Shown: positions 24,533-32,716 of the stretch, piece after piece | Layout: the number at the start of each line of letters is the position of its first letter | Numbering within the stretch: the stretch's first letter is position 1 | Origin: an uncultured Mycobacterium sp. | GTDB lineage: Bacteria; Actinomycetota; Actinomycetes; Mycobacteriales; Mycobacteriaceae | Length of the DNA stretch: 64,000 nucleotides | Assembly (NCBI GenBank): GCA_900078375.1 | Contig: FLQS01000028.1 | Span: 1 to 64,000 of the forward strand | Direction of reading: 5' to 3' | Program-made: the position numbers and the translations under genes | Notes under the pieces: model-generated | Told to the model about the DNA's origin: nothing | What the model saw: the letters and a program-made list of their open reading frames with translations, nothing else | Database searches by the model: none

Positions 24533-26193
24533 GTCGGCTCCTTCGGTGGGCGGGTCGTCAGGCGGCGCACGACTGGCTTGGCTGAGTCCGGCGGTGTCGG
24601 GTCATCGTCATCAGGTGGATTCGGGTTCTTGTCGCGGGTGGCTGCGGACGCCACGGCCAGCCTATTGGTGTCGACGCGGCCGGTGACATCCTCGGTGTGC
24701 GGAATGTCGCGGGACACGACCTTGCGATGGCGGCCGGCCTCTTCCTTGCCGCCTTCGCCGCCAGCTCCGCCTCCGGGCGCACCCATGCCGCCCATCGGCA
24801 TCCCGCCCATGGGCATGCCACCCATGCCGGCGCTCGCCGGGGCTGGGGTCCCGGTGGCTCCCACGGGGGTGATCGCGGGGGTGGGCGGTGCGCCGGTCGA
24901 AGGAGCGACGCTCAACGACGGCGTTCCTTCTCCCCCAGCTGGGGTCGTCGGTGCCTCACCACCTCCGCCGCCGCCCATGTCGCCCAGGTCTCCGGCGCCC
25001 GGATCTCCCCCGGTGCCGGTGTCGAGCGGGTCGGTCTTCGGTTCGCCGAGTCCAGACAGGCCCTGGGTGGCCGCGCTGATCGCCTGCGTACCGGCCTGCA
25101 TCGCGGCCTCCGGCAGTTTGGTGACCGATCCGAGGAGTCCGCCGACCAGACCGCCGGCAGCGCCGAGCACCGTGGGAAGCATTTGCGGCAGCATCGAGGC
25201 CATGCCGCCGGCACCCTCCGGCGACAGCGGATCAGCGCTGGGATCAGCCGGCCCGAGGGCACCAGGGTCGCTCGGCTCGCCCGCAGTGGTCGGGTCGGTC
25301 GGGTCGGCGCTGGCGGCATCACCGGTGCCCGGGTCGTCCCCTGCGGTGGCCGTGTCGGTGTTGCCGTGATACCCGCTGTAGCCGGTGACCGTTTGTTGGT
25401 TGAGTTGGTTCTTCTCGTTGACTGCATTGGCCAGGGGGGCGGCGTAGCGGCCCCCCGAGGCGGCATTGGCCTGGGCCAGCGATTGGATGCGCTGCTGGGC
25501 GGTGCTGTGCTGCTCGGGTGTCGGGATGTCTTGGCGCGCTTGGGATAAGTTCCCGGCGTAGGCGCTGGCCTGGGTTGCCAGGGCGTGCCCGCGGTCGGCG
25601 TAGGTGTCGAGCCCGTCGGCGAAGGCCAGCAGATGCCGGCTGGCGGCGGGAGTGGAGGCCGGACCGTCGAAGACCTCGGGTAGCTGGGCCACCGCTGAGC
25701 GCAGGTGTTGCGAGGCGTCGCGCGCAGCGCCGCTGGCGGTCGACCACGCACCGGTGAAGGCTTCGCCGCCGCTGAGTTCGCCGGTGTGCGCGGCCGCAGA
25801 CAGTGCCTCGGGCATCATGCCCGCGGCCGGCGGCAGAGGTGCCCGCACATCGGGAGGTATCGGTGGTGGCGGCGGCGCGGACCCGGCCACCGCCGCGGCC
25901 CCGGCGGTGGCGCCGTTGAGTGTGGCCAGTGCTGCGGCATTGTTCTGATCGGTCTCGGTGAAGGTGATCGCTGTGCCGGTCAGGTGCTCCAGGGAGGCCA
26001 CCAACGCGGAAACGTGCGCACCGAGGCTGGTGGTCAGCTGGGCGCCCGCGGTGGTCAACCGCTCGGCCGCTCCCACTGAGGCGGGGTCGGCCGCCAGCGG
26101 CGGGTGTGGAACGCCGCTGCTACCGCCGAGCGCCTCGACCGCGGACACCAGCCGCTGCGCCGCGGCGACGAGCCCTGGTGCGTCGACCTTCAT
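24529..26193 (-). CDS. EspJ-like secretion substrate with PPE-like helical N-terminus, 554 aa
   Basis: The protein begins MKVDAPGLVAAAQRLVSAVE and continues in two long Ala-rich helices ending with FTETDQNN, which occupies the place of the YxxxD export motif (Phe for Tyr). This resembles EspJ- and PE-like domains. A second helical segment (residues about 130-260) is followed by a low-complexity tail that includes a Gly/Met repeat (MPMGGMPMGGMG) and an Arg/Pro-rich end. It lies in the operon 26811 to 24173 with EspC- and YbaB-like genes. A secreted substrate or scaffold is inferred. Confidence 0.7.
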   Translation of the reverse strand: MKVDAPGLVAAAQRLVSAVEALGGSSGVPHPPLAADPASVGAAERLTTAGAQLTTSLGAHVSALVASLEHLTGTAITFTETDQNNAAALATLNGATAGAAAVAGSAPPPPPIPPDVRAPLPPAAGMMPEALSAAAHTGELSGGEAFTGAWSTASGAARDASQHLRSAVAQLPEVFDGPASTPAASRHLLAFADGLDTYADRGHALATQASAYAGNLSQARQDIPTPEQHSTAQQRIQSLAQANAASGGRYAAPLANAVNEKNQLNQQTVTGYSGYHGNTDTATAGDDPGTGDAASADPTDPTTAGEPSDPGALGPADPSADPLSPEGAGGMASMLPQMLPTVLGAAGGLVGGLLGSVTKLPEAAMQAGTQAISAATQGLSGLGEPKTDPLDTGTGGDPGAGDLGDMGGGGGGEAPTTPAGGEGTPSLSVAPSTGAPPTPAITPVGATGTPAPASAGMGGMPMGGMPMGGMGAPGGGAGGEGGKEEAGRHRKVVSRDIPHTEDVTGRVDTNRLAVASAATRDKNPNPPDDDDPTPPDSAKPVVRRLTTRPPKEPT

Positions 26194-26195
26194 GG

Positions 26196-26489
26196 TTACA
26201 GTCTCCTCAGCCGTTCACGGGCCGCGTCGAGCTCGACGGCCGTGGGCATCCAGCCGAACGCTTCGGCAGGTACCCCAGCTGCTTCCCACTCAGCGCGGAC
26301 CGCCACCTGTCCCTCGAAATAGGCGACGTCGGCGCAGGCCTGAATGCGGGCGGCGATCTCGGGGCCAGAACGTTCCATCACCGGCGGTTCGAGCTGAACG
26401 CCCAACACTTCGCCGGTGCCGGCGACACGCACCCACACGGTCTCATCGACCGTGTTGGCGGTGTACTCGCGTTCAGCTGCCTGGCTCAT
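26196..26489 (-). CDS. YbaB/EbfC-like small protein
   Basis: The 97-aa product contains strand-turn-strand segments (DETVWVRVAGTGEVLGVQLE) followed by a helix (SGPEIAARIQACADVAYFEG). This matches the YbaB-type core seen in small proteins encoded beside EspC- and EspJ-like genes. It lies two bases before the 554-aa gene and one base after the EspC-like gene, so the genes are almost certainly co-transcribed. A cytosolic chaperone or nucleoid-associated role is possible. The identification is tentative. Confidence 0.55.
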   Translation of the reverse strand: MSQAAEREYTANTVDETVWVRVAGTGEVLGVQLEPPVMERSGPEIAARIQACADVAYFEGQVAVRAEWEAAGVPAEAFGWMPTAVELDAARERLRRL

Positions 26490-26490
26490 G

Positions 26491-26811
26491 TCAGGAGTTG
26501 GGGACCTGGTTGATCTGCGCGGCGTTCTGCTGGTCGGTCTCGACGTACTGGGCAGCGCCGCGGCGCAGTTCCTCGCCGGCCGCGCTGTGTCGGGCGGAGT
26601 GCGCAGCCAAGCCGTCGTCGCGATCGGTCAGCAGATCACTGACGGTGGCTTTGACCTGGTGCATGATCGGCCCGAAGGTTTCGACGGCGGCGAGGATGTC
26701 GCCGCCGCGTTCGCGGGCCGCTTCCAGGTGACGGATCACCTCGTCGTGGCCGTCGGCGACCTCTCTCATCACGTCGGCGTCAGTCCTAATCGGTTCGGTC
26801 ATCGGCTCCAT
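26491..26811 (-). CDS. EspC-like ESX secretion-associated protein
   Basis: The 106-aa protein is a helical hairpin of the EspC size class with the motif YVETDQQN (YxxxD) near the C-terminus, the general type VII export signal. ESX-1 EspC is co-secreted with EspA and may form surface filaments. The first Met (MEPMTEP) may be replaced by the second one three codons later. AAAGGATGG precedes the start. It is the first gene of a compact operon (26811 to 24173). Confidence 0.72.
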   Translation of the reverse strand: MEPMTEPIRTDADVMREVADGHDEVIRHLEAARERGGDILAAVETFGPIMHQVKATVSDLLTDRDDGLAAHSARHSAAGEELRRGAAQYVETDQQNAAQINQVPNS

Positions 26812-26867
26812 CCTTTCTTTAGCGAATTATTGTCCCCGTGCCCGCCAGGGGGCAGACACGGTCCTGG

Positions 26868-28883
26868 CTAACCCGTTGGCAACGGCGCCACATCGGCAGG
26901 GGCGGGTGCGGCCGGAGCGCCCAACGGAGCGGCCGGTACCGGGGCGGGTACCACCGGAGCGGGCGCTGGCGCCGCAGTGGCCGCCGACGCCGCGGCGGTG
27001 GGGTCGATGAAGCCCAGGAAATCCGGACTCGAGGCCACCTGACTCAGGGGCACCACCTGACCGTTGAGGTAACCCTTCACCGAACTGAGGATCGGCTCGT
27101 AATGATCCTTGAACATCGCGACGTCTCCGCACGTTAGGCGCGTCGGATCGACCGGGGCGGTGACGGGTGTGCCGACCGGCGGCAGGGTCATCCCGTTCTG
27201 GTGATACGCCGCATCGACAGTTCCGCCGGCCAGGTAGTCACGCACTGCCTGCGCGGCTGCCGGGGTGCGCGCGGTCGCCGTCGAGCCGTCGGGCAGTTTC
27301 ACCGTCGGCGACGCCGGGGCAGGGGGTGCCACGGGGACCGGAGGTGCACCGGGCGGGGTGGTGTTCTGCGGATCCTGTTGTCCTGGCTGCTGAGTGCTGG
27401 TGTTCTGCTGCTGATCAGCCGGCGCCGTGGTGTCCTTCTTGGCCGGGTCGGCGGTGTCCTTGTCCTTATCGTCGGCCGAGTCGACTTTGTCGTCGGTCTT
27501 GTCGGTCGAATCCGGCGAGTGATCGCGGCCCTGATCCCCCATACCGGACGCCAGCCCGGCCAGCGGACTCGCCGCACCGGCCAGGCCGCCCAGGGCGTCC
27601 AAGGGGCTTCCCCCACCGCCTCCGCCGAGGCCCCCCAGACTTCCCATGGCCCCGGGCAGCATCGACGCCAACGCCGACATCGGGTCTGCACCCATCCCGC
27701 CCATCGGCATGCCGCCCATCACGTCCGACAGCGAGGGGTCAGGCATTTGCGGCGCAGGACCCAGTCCAGGATCGGTCAGGCCCGGATCGGTCAGCCCCGG
27801 ATCCACCGGAGCCGCCGGTGCGGCAGGAGCCGCGGGGGCCGGGCTGTCGGTACCGGGATCTGCCGGGGCGGTGGTACCGCCGTTGTCGGCGGCGTACAGC
27901 GCGGCCAAGGCTTGAGCGGTCTTGCTTTGATCGTCGGCGCTGAGACTGCTCGACGCCAGCAGATCCTTGATCGTGCTCACCTGACTCCGCAGAAACGTCA
28001 GGTACGCCTTCTCCCCGGCGGCGGTTTTGGTCTCCATCGCCGGATTGTTCACGGCTTCAACGATTTTCTTCTGAATGTCGTTGAGTTTGGCTTGGCCGGC
28101 GGCATTGGTTGCGTGCGCGTTGAGCAGCACCTCGGAGAGCTTCTCCTCAGCCGAGCTGATGGTGGTGAAACGCGCCTTGAGTTCGTCTTGAAGCTTGCGT
28201 ACCGCGTCGGCGGCGTCGCCGCTCTGCTGCTCGTCGGTCGGTAACCCGGCAGTGTCCGGATCGCCGGGCGGGCGGCCCGCGGTGGCATCGTTGTACTGCT
28301 GCTCGGTGATCGGCGAACCGGTGCGGTCGAAGAACGCCTTCTTGCCGTCGGGGCCCAGGGTGTAGTAGTCGCCGTTGTTGTTCTTTGGGGTCAGCACACC
28401 GGTTTTCGGGTCGGTGTAGAACCCTCCGTTGCTGGGCGGCAACCCGCCCTGCTGTGGCCCGATCTGCTGCCCGGTGGCGTTGATCGGGGCGTACTGGTCG
28501 CCAAATTTGTGGTAGCCCGCCGGCGGCAGCGCTGGCCCCGGCTTGCCGTCCGGGCCGATCAACGACGAGGTGCCGTCGTCGTTTTGTGCCCAATTCTGAT
28601 GGCGCGCAGCATCGTGGTAGACGACCGTGCCGTCGGCGGGCAACTTCGAGCCGTCGCCGAAGACGAGGTGCCGCACCTGGCCCTGGTCGTCGGTGTCGAA
28701 GTGAATCCCGGGATCGCCGTAGGACTTTCGCGCGTTGTCAAGCACTCGACCCCAGTACGGGTCGTCGATGGTGATGTAGCTTCCGCGGTCGCTGGGCATC
28801 ACCCAGCCGCGGCCGGGATTCCAGCCCATCATCTGCTGGCCGGAGTCCCAGGAGACGTCACCAAAGTGCTTGGTCGCGGTCAT
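26868..28883 (-). CDS. Large ESX-associated protein with glycine/methionine-rich region, 671 aa
   Basis: The start was set at the ATG at 28883 (MTATKHFGDVSWDSGQQMMG) because AAAGGA lies ten bases upstream; the longer frame adds a 36-residue Ser/Arg leader. Residues 1-200 are rich in Gly, Asp and aromatics, with DGSKLPADG and GPDGKPGPALPP repeats. Residues about 225-345 are helical (LKARFTTISSAEEKLSEVLL), perhaps a DUF4226-type domain. A low-complexity region follows with GGMPMGGMG, then a KDDKVDSADDKDKD-like acidic stretch. The C-terminal 80 residues are Pro/Ala-rich. It is probably exported through the adjacent ESX system; the function is unknown. Confidence 0.7.
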   Translation of the reverse strand: MTATKHFGDVSWDSGQQMMGWNPGRGWVMPSDRGSYITIDDPYWGRVLDNARKSYGDPGIHFDTDDQGQVRHLVFGDGSKLPADGTVVYHDAARHQNWAQNDDGTSSLIGPDGKPGPALPPAGYHKFGDQYAPINATGQQIGPQQGGLPPSNGGFYTDPKTGVLTPKNNNGDYYTLGPDGKKAFFDRTGSPITEQQYNDATAGRPPGDPDTAGLPTDEQQSGDAADAVRKLQDELKARFTTISSAEEKLSEVLLNAHATNAAGQAKLNDIQKKIVEAVNNPAMETKTAAGEKAYLTFLRSQVSTIKDLLASSSLSADDQSKTAQALAALYAADNGGTTAPADPGTDSPAPAAPAAPAAPVDPGLTDPGLTDPGLGPAPQMPDPSLSDVMGGMPMGGMGADPMSALASMLPGAMGSLGGLGGGGGGSPLDALGGLAGAASPLAGLASGMGDQGRDHSPDSTDKTDDKVDSADDKDKDTADPAKKDTTAPADQQQNTSTQQPGQQDPQNTTPPGAPPVPVAPPAPASPTVKLPDGSTATARTPAAAQAVRDYLAGGTVDAAYHQNGMTLPPVGTPVTAPVDPTRLTCGDVAMFKDHYEPILSSVKGYLNGQVVPLSQVASSPDFLGFIDPTAAASAATAAPAPAPVVPAPVPAAPLGAPAAPAPADVAPLPTG

Positions 28884-28905
28884 GAAGCACAGTCCTTTCG
28901 GAGGG

Positions 28906-29064
28906 TCAGTAGTGGCCGCGGCCGAGGTTGTCTTCGATGTCGCGCTCAGCGGCGAACTGCGGCGGCAGCGCCGGTTCGCGGTGGCCACCAAAGACGTCCT
29001 GGACGCGCGCCACCACGCCCAAGACCTTTTGGGCTTCGATGTCGATACTGGGGTTGGTGATCAC
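28906..29064 (-). CDS. Small hypothetical protein, 52 aa
   Basis: The frame starts with a GTG at 29064 preceded by GGAAAGGA at good spacing. It encodes VITNPSIDIEAQKVLGVVAR and then an acidic C-terminus. It lies between the NlpC/P60 gene and the 671-aa gene, 22 bases before the latter's start, and a TTGTGCAC motif lies 57 bases upstream. It is below the usual size for annotation, but the ribosome binding site and operon position support it. No family recognised. Confidence 0.5.
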   Translation of the reverse strand: MITNPSIDIEAQKVLGVVARVQDVFGGHREPALPPQFAAERDIEDNLGRGHY

Positions 29065-29120
29065 CGGATCATCCTTTCCTGGAGGTGATTTCAAGCCTAA
29101 TCCCGGCTGGGTGGTGCCCC

Positions 29121-29136
29121 GTGCACAAAATTTCGG
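29121..29136 (-). promoter_or_regulatory. TTGTGCAC motif upstream of the 52-aa gene
   Basis: On the minus strand the sequence is CCGAAATTTTGTGCAC, followed 18 bases later by GATTAG. It matches the elements at 30251-30266, 30323-30341 and 23851-23865 and is best explained as a promoter or regulator site. Confidence 0.45.
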
Positions 29137-29143
29137 GCCTGGC

Positions 29144-30217
29144 TCAGACCGCGGCGAGTGGTACCGGGCGGCGCGCGATGAACCGACCCGGCATCGGCGC
29201 CACCCGCACCACATCTCCGGTATGAGGGGCATGAACCACCTGATTGTTGGAGATCGCCATCTGCACGTGACCCGGTCCGGGAGTGCCGCCCTCGCCGAAG
29301 GAATCCAGTGGAAAAATTAGGTCGCCGGCGCGCACCTGACCCGGCGGGACTGGCATGCCGTCCTTGATCTGCGAATAGGTGTCGCCGCCGATTTTCACCC
29401 CAGCCTGGTTCCACGCCCACTGGGTCAACCCCGAACAGTCAAAGTTGTTGGGACCTTTGGCGCCCCACACGTACGCTCGCCCCAGCTTGCTCAGCGCAGC
29501 CTTGACCGCCCCCTCGGCCGGACCGCCGGGCACTGAGCCGGCGCCCCCATGTGTCCAATCGACGTTGGAGGCGAGCGCGGTACGCGGATTGCGCGAACCA
29601 AGACCTGCCAACGAGGACAACCCAGACAGACCCGACATCGGTGAGCCCCCACCGCCACCAAAGCCGCCGCCCATGCCGCCAGAAGACATGCCTCCCATGG
29701 GCATACCGCCACCGGAGCGACGCGAGTACATCAGCGATCGCACCGCAGCCGCCAAGCGCGCGTCTTGCGCCTTGTATGCGGCGATGACTTGTTGTTGTTG
29801 GGCCAGGCGGGCGCGTAGTGCGCTGACCAGTGCGCGTTGGCCGGCGGGGGTTTGGGTCGAGGGGGCCAGTGCTGCGGTGTCGGAGGCTGCGCCGTTGACA
29901 ACCGCGCCGGAGGTGCCGCGGCCGGAGCGGTCCGCCGCGGCGGCGTCGCGCAGGTTGGTGCCTAGGGCGTCGTCGGCTTTGGCGGCGGCGTCCAGGGCGG
30001 GGCCGGCGTCGGTGGCGAAGTTGCCGTAGCCGGCGGGCAGTGCGCCTGAGAGTGCGGTGATGCGTTGGTGGCCACCGCGCACCAGGTCCCCCGCGGCGGT
30101 CAGCCCGGCACCTGAGGTGGTGGCCGCGGTGCCACCGGAGGACGGTGGATCACCGAACAGCGCGTGCCCGCGACCCAGCACCTCTCCGACCTGTTGAACG
30201 AGCGCACCAACCGACAC
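29144..30217 (-). CDS. NlpC/P60 peptidoglycan endopeptidase with DUF4226-type N-terminus
   Basis: The C-terminal domain is an NlpC/P60 cysteine peptidase that cleaves peptidoglycan cross-bridges. The catalytic Cys lies in FDCSGLTQWAW (about Cys261) and the His in GPGHVQMAIS. The N-terminal 180 residues are helical (LVSALRARLAQQQQVIAAYK) and resemble DUF4226, often fused to or beside such enzymes in ESX loci. A Gly/Met-rich linker (GGGMPMGGMSSGGMGGG) joins them. There is no Sec signal, so export through the ESX system is likely. The start at the GTG at 30217 is an inference; the frame is open to 30505, but that extension runs into the divergent gene. Counterparts stand beside ESX-2. Confidence 0.8.
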   Translation of the reverse strand: MSVGALVQQVGEVLGRGHALFGDPPSSGGTAATTSGAGLTAAGDLVRGGHQRITALSGALPAGYGNFATDAGPALDAAAKADDALGTNLRDAAAADRSGRGTSGAVVNGAASDTAALAPSTQTPAGQRALVSALRARLAQQQQVIAAYKAQDARLAAAVRSLMYSRRSGGGMPMGGMSSGGMGGGFGGGGGSPMSGLSGLSSLAGLGSRNPRTALASNVDWTHGGAGSVPGGPAEGAVKAALSKLGRAYVWGAKGPNNFDCSGLTQWAWNQAGVKIGGDTYSQIKDGMPVPPGQVRAGDLIFPLDSFGEGGTPGPGHVQMAISNNQVVHAPHTGDVVRVAPMPGRFIARRPVPLAAV

Positions 30218-30250
30218 CCATCCAGTATCGCGGCACCCACACCATGGTCC

Positions 30251-30341
30251 ATGCACAAAATTTTCGACGTGCCCGCGCATCCGCGCGCAATTGTAAGGGC
30301 CGCTAGGCCCCTGCCCCGACGCAAAATTGTGCACGGCGAAC
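30251..30341. promoter_or_regulatory. Divergent pair of TTGTGCA-type elements
   Basis: Two copies of the element face away from each other. On the minus strand CGAAAATTTTGTGCAT (30266-30251) lies 34 bases before the NlpC start and is followed by GATACT. On the plus strand AAAATTGTGCACGGCGAAC (30323-30341) lies 35 bases before the phospholipase-D-like start and is followed by AATACG. Equal spacing in both directions supports a divergent promoter with a common -35-like or operator sequence. Confidence 0.55.
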
Positions 30342-30368
30342 CTATTGTGCGGCAATACGATTCCTAAC

Positions 30369-31406
30369 ATGACCACCTTCGGCGCAACGCTCGCCCGCGC
30401 TCTGGCTGCCGGCGCAGCGATCTGCACACTGACCGGCGGCTGCGCCTTCGGGCACCCCACGATGACCAGTCGCAGCGCCGACCCGGCCGCGCCGTACCAA
30501 CTCATTCAGGAACCCGACGACGGGTACGAACCGATCCTCAACCTGATCCGGTCCGCGCGGCATTCCGTGCAGATGACGATGTACCAGCTCTCTGACCCCG
30601 ACGCGGTCGACGCGTTGGTCGACGCACGGCGCCGCGGCCTCGACGTCAAGGTGATCCTGGACGCGGCCTATCACGGTCAGACGGTCAACACCGACGCCTA
30701 CGGGCAGCTGCGGGATGCCGGCGTGGACGTCATCTGGGCGCCCAATGACGTGATCTATCACCAGAAGAGCGTGACCGTGGACGACACCACCTCCGCGGTC
30801 GGCACCGGCAATCTCACCGCGCGCTACTACGCGACGAGCCGCGACGCCTACGTCGTGACGACCAACCCGGCCGACGTCGCCGCCATCAGCGCCACCTTCA
30901 CCACCGACTTCACCTCCCCGCCAGCCGGGCGGCCACCGGAGGCGACACCGTCCCCGCGGCTGGTGTGGTCCCCCGACGCCCGTGCCGTCTTCCTCCAACG
31001 CATCACCAGCGCCACCCAAACCCTCGACATCACCAGCGAAGAACTCAAGGACCGCGCCATCGTCGCGGCCATCGACCAGTCCGCCCGCCGCGGCGTGGCC
31101 TGCCGCATCGTCCTGACCGAGAACCCCGCATGGGCCCGCAGCGTCGCCGAGGTCAGCGCCGCCGGCTGCTCGGTGCACCTGATGCCCGACACCCCCACAG
31201 GGCTCTACATGCACGAAAAGATCCTGCTCACCGACGACAACCTCATCATCGGCAGCCACAACCTGTCGACGACGAGTCTCCTGGAAAACCGGGAACTGTC
31301 CCTGCAACTCGACACGACCACGGCCCCCGACATCATCGCCGCCGTCCGGGCCACCTTCGACCGCGACTACCGCCAAGCACCACCGGCACAAAGTTCCACC
31401 CGCTAG
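30369..31406 (+). CDS. Phospholipase D-family lipoprotein
   Basis: The 345-aa product is an exported phospholipase D-superfamily protein. The N-terminus is a lipoprotein signal with lipobox LTGGC. Two HKD-type motifs are present: a variant HQKSVTVDD followed by GTGN, and a canonical HEKILLTDD followed by GSHN. PLD-family enzymes cleave phosphodiester bonds; members of this size include the plasmid-encoded Nuc-type nucleases and bacterial phospholipases. The start at ATG 30369 places the signal peptide correctly. It is divergent from the ESX locus and shares a promoter motif with it, so co-regulation is plausible. Confidence 0.82.
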   Translation: MTTFGATLARALAAGAAICTLTGGCAFGHPTMTSRSADPAAPYQLIQEPDDGYEPILNLIRSARHSVQMTMYQLSDPDAVDALVDARRRGLDVKVILDAAYHGQTVNTDAYGQLRDAGVDVIWAPNDVIYHQKSVTVDDTTSAVGTGNLTARYYATSRDAYVVTTNPADVAAISATFTTDFTSPPAGRPPEATPSPRLVWSPDARAVFLQRITSATQTLDITSEELKDRAIVAAIDQSARRGVACRIVLTENPAWARSVAEVSAAGCSVHLMPDTPTGLYMHEKILLTDDNLIIGSHNLSTTSLLENRELSLQLDTTTAPDIIAAVRATFDRDYRQAPPAQSSTR

Positions 31407-31415
31407 GAGGACCGC

Positions 31416-31979
31416 ATGACCACCACCCCCGGACTCACCGGTCTCGCCGTCGCCCACCTACCCCGCATCAGGGGCGGTGACCTGACCCGCCTGTCCTGGC
31501 GCGGATGGCACGTCGACCTCGATCAGCACCGCGTCACTGTGCCTGTACAACCCATCGCCGGCAAGAACATCGACGATCTCGATCTCTTGCTCGGCGCCGG
31601 CTACCGAATGCTCGACATCGCGACCGCCGCCAGGCTCAGTCCGCTCCCGCAGCTGCGGGTCCGGTTACCCGAGAGCATGATCACCCAGATCGTCGCGGTA
31701 CTGCAGTCCGCGCAGCGTATCGCTGATATCGACTCTCACCGAGGGGTATTCGACGTTTACGAATGCACCAGCCGAGCGTGGCGCGACTCTGGGATGTCGA
31801 TTCCGTACGCCGTCCTGCTGAGAAGCCTCCGCGCTGTGCTCCCCCCAGGGGTGGGAAACCTCGCCGGCTACGACCGTTGTGCCCGTCCGACCGACGTCCA
31901 CGACCTCTACACCGCAGCGATCCACCGCTGGCGCGGCCAGGACGCGTCGACCCGCGGTGTGTCGACGCAAATCGCCTAG
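31416..31979 (+). CDS. Hypothetical protein, 187 aa
   Basis: The product is soluble, with a beta-rich first third (SWRGWHVDLDQHRVTVPVQP) and a helical remainder (SMITQIVAVLQSAQRIADID). No family recognised. AGGAGG lies just before the ATG, and the gene follows the phospholipase-D-like gene by nine bases, so the two may be co-transcribed. It is the first of three small genes of unknown function on the same strand. Confidence 0.7.
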   Translation: MTTTPGLTGLAVAHLPRIRGGDLTRLSWRGWHVDLDQHRVTVPVQPIAGKNIDDLDLLLGAGYRMLDIATAARLSPLPQLRVRLPESMITQIVAVLQSAQRIADIDSHRGVFDVYECTSRAWRDSGMSIPYAVLLRSLRAVLPPGVGNLAGYDRCARPTDVHDLYTAAIHRWRGQDASTRGVSTQIA

Positions 31980-31991
31980 AAAGGGCCCGCA

Positions 31992-32318
31992 GTGACCAAC
32001 CTTGATCCGCCGCTGGGGCCCTGCCCCACCTGGTGCGAGAAGCCCGCCCACCACGATTGGGAAGACGAATGGCTCAACGGTCCTGTCCGAGTCCACATCT
32101 GGGCGCGCACCGTCGCCGGCAACGGCCATGTCCAAGGCGACCAAATCCGCATCGAAGAAGCCGAGCAGCACACCGGGGATGGGGTAGTCCGCCGGCGAAC
32201 CATCGTGGTCGACGTCGAAGCTCCCACTGAATGGGACCTCGACACCGCGACGAGAGCACGTGAGGTGCTCGGCGATGCCATCACCTTGGCGGCCGCCGAG
32301 GGTGCAGACGCGCGATGA
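31992..32318 (+). CDS. Hypothetical protein, 108 aa (DUF6907-like pattern)
   Basis: The GTG-started product begins with PCPTWCEKPAHHDWED, a Cys/His-containing opening (CPxWC) seen in small actinobacterial plasmid and phage proteins. Strands (VHIWARTVAGNG, RRRTIVVDVEAP) and an Ala-rich C-terminal helix follow. This resembles DUF6907, but the assignment is from memory. The gene overlaps the following gene by four bases (ATGA). Confidence 0.65.
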   Translation: MTNLDPPLGPCPTWCEKPAHHDWEDEWLNGPVRVHIWARTVAGNGHVQGDQIRIEEAEQHTGDGVVRRRTIVVDVEAPTEWDLDTATRAREVLGDAITLAAAEGADAR

Positions 32319-32716
32319 GCACCTCAGGGACGACCGCGGCCGACGGCGCCACCCACGTTTGTCGTGCCAAGGGCTGCCCCGTGGAGGTGGCAGCAGCGGA
32401 CTTTATGTGCCAGCCGCACTGGCTCCTGGTGCCCGCACCGCTGCGCGAAGCGATCAAGACCAGCTACCAGACAGGCCACGAGCACGACCCGGCGCCGGAG
32501 CTCTCTGCCATCGCCCAGGCGGCCGTTGACGCCGTAGCGCACCAGGAGTCACGTTCGGCGCCACGCGCACCCCGTCCGCGCCGCGGCAAGCCCGTCCAAC
32601 TTGCCTTGTTCGACCTGGCCGAACCCATCCCCAGCAGCAGCAGCGCTGATACGGCGACGCTCACCCGGTCAGATCGGCGATCAGCTTCTCCAGCTGCTGC
32701 TGATCGGCGGCGCTGA
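32315..32716 (+). CDS. Hypothetical protein with Cys-rich N-terminus, 133 aa
   Basis: The protein has CRAKGCPVEVAAADFMCQPHW near the N-terminus, a small Cys/His cluster that may bind a metal, and a basic Pro/Arg-rich middle (APRPRRGKPVQLALFDLAEP). It starts within the stop codon of the previous gene. Its last 56 bases overlap the 3' end of the convergent HTH gene, so its C-terminus may be shorter in practice. The function is unknown. Confidence 0.6.
   Translation: MSTSGTTAADGATHVCRAKGCPVEVAAADFMCQPHWLLVPAPLREAIKTSYQTGHEHDPAPELSAIAQAAVDAVAHQESRSAPRAPRPRRGKPVQLALFDLAEPIPSSSSADTATLTRSDRRSASPAAADRRR

Noticed and set aside
29144..30505. NlpC/P60 gene starting at the ATG at 30505
   Set aside because: The extra 96 residues are antisense to the start of the PLD gene and pass through both promoter-like elements; the GTG at 30217 is more reasonable.
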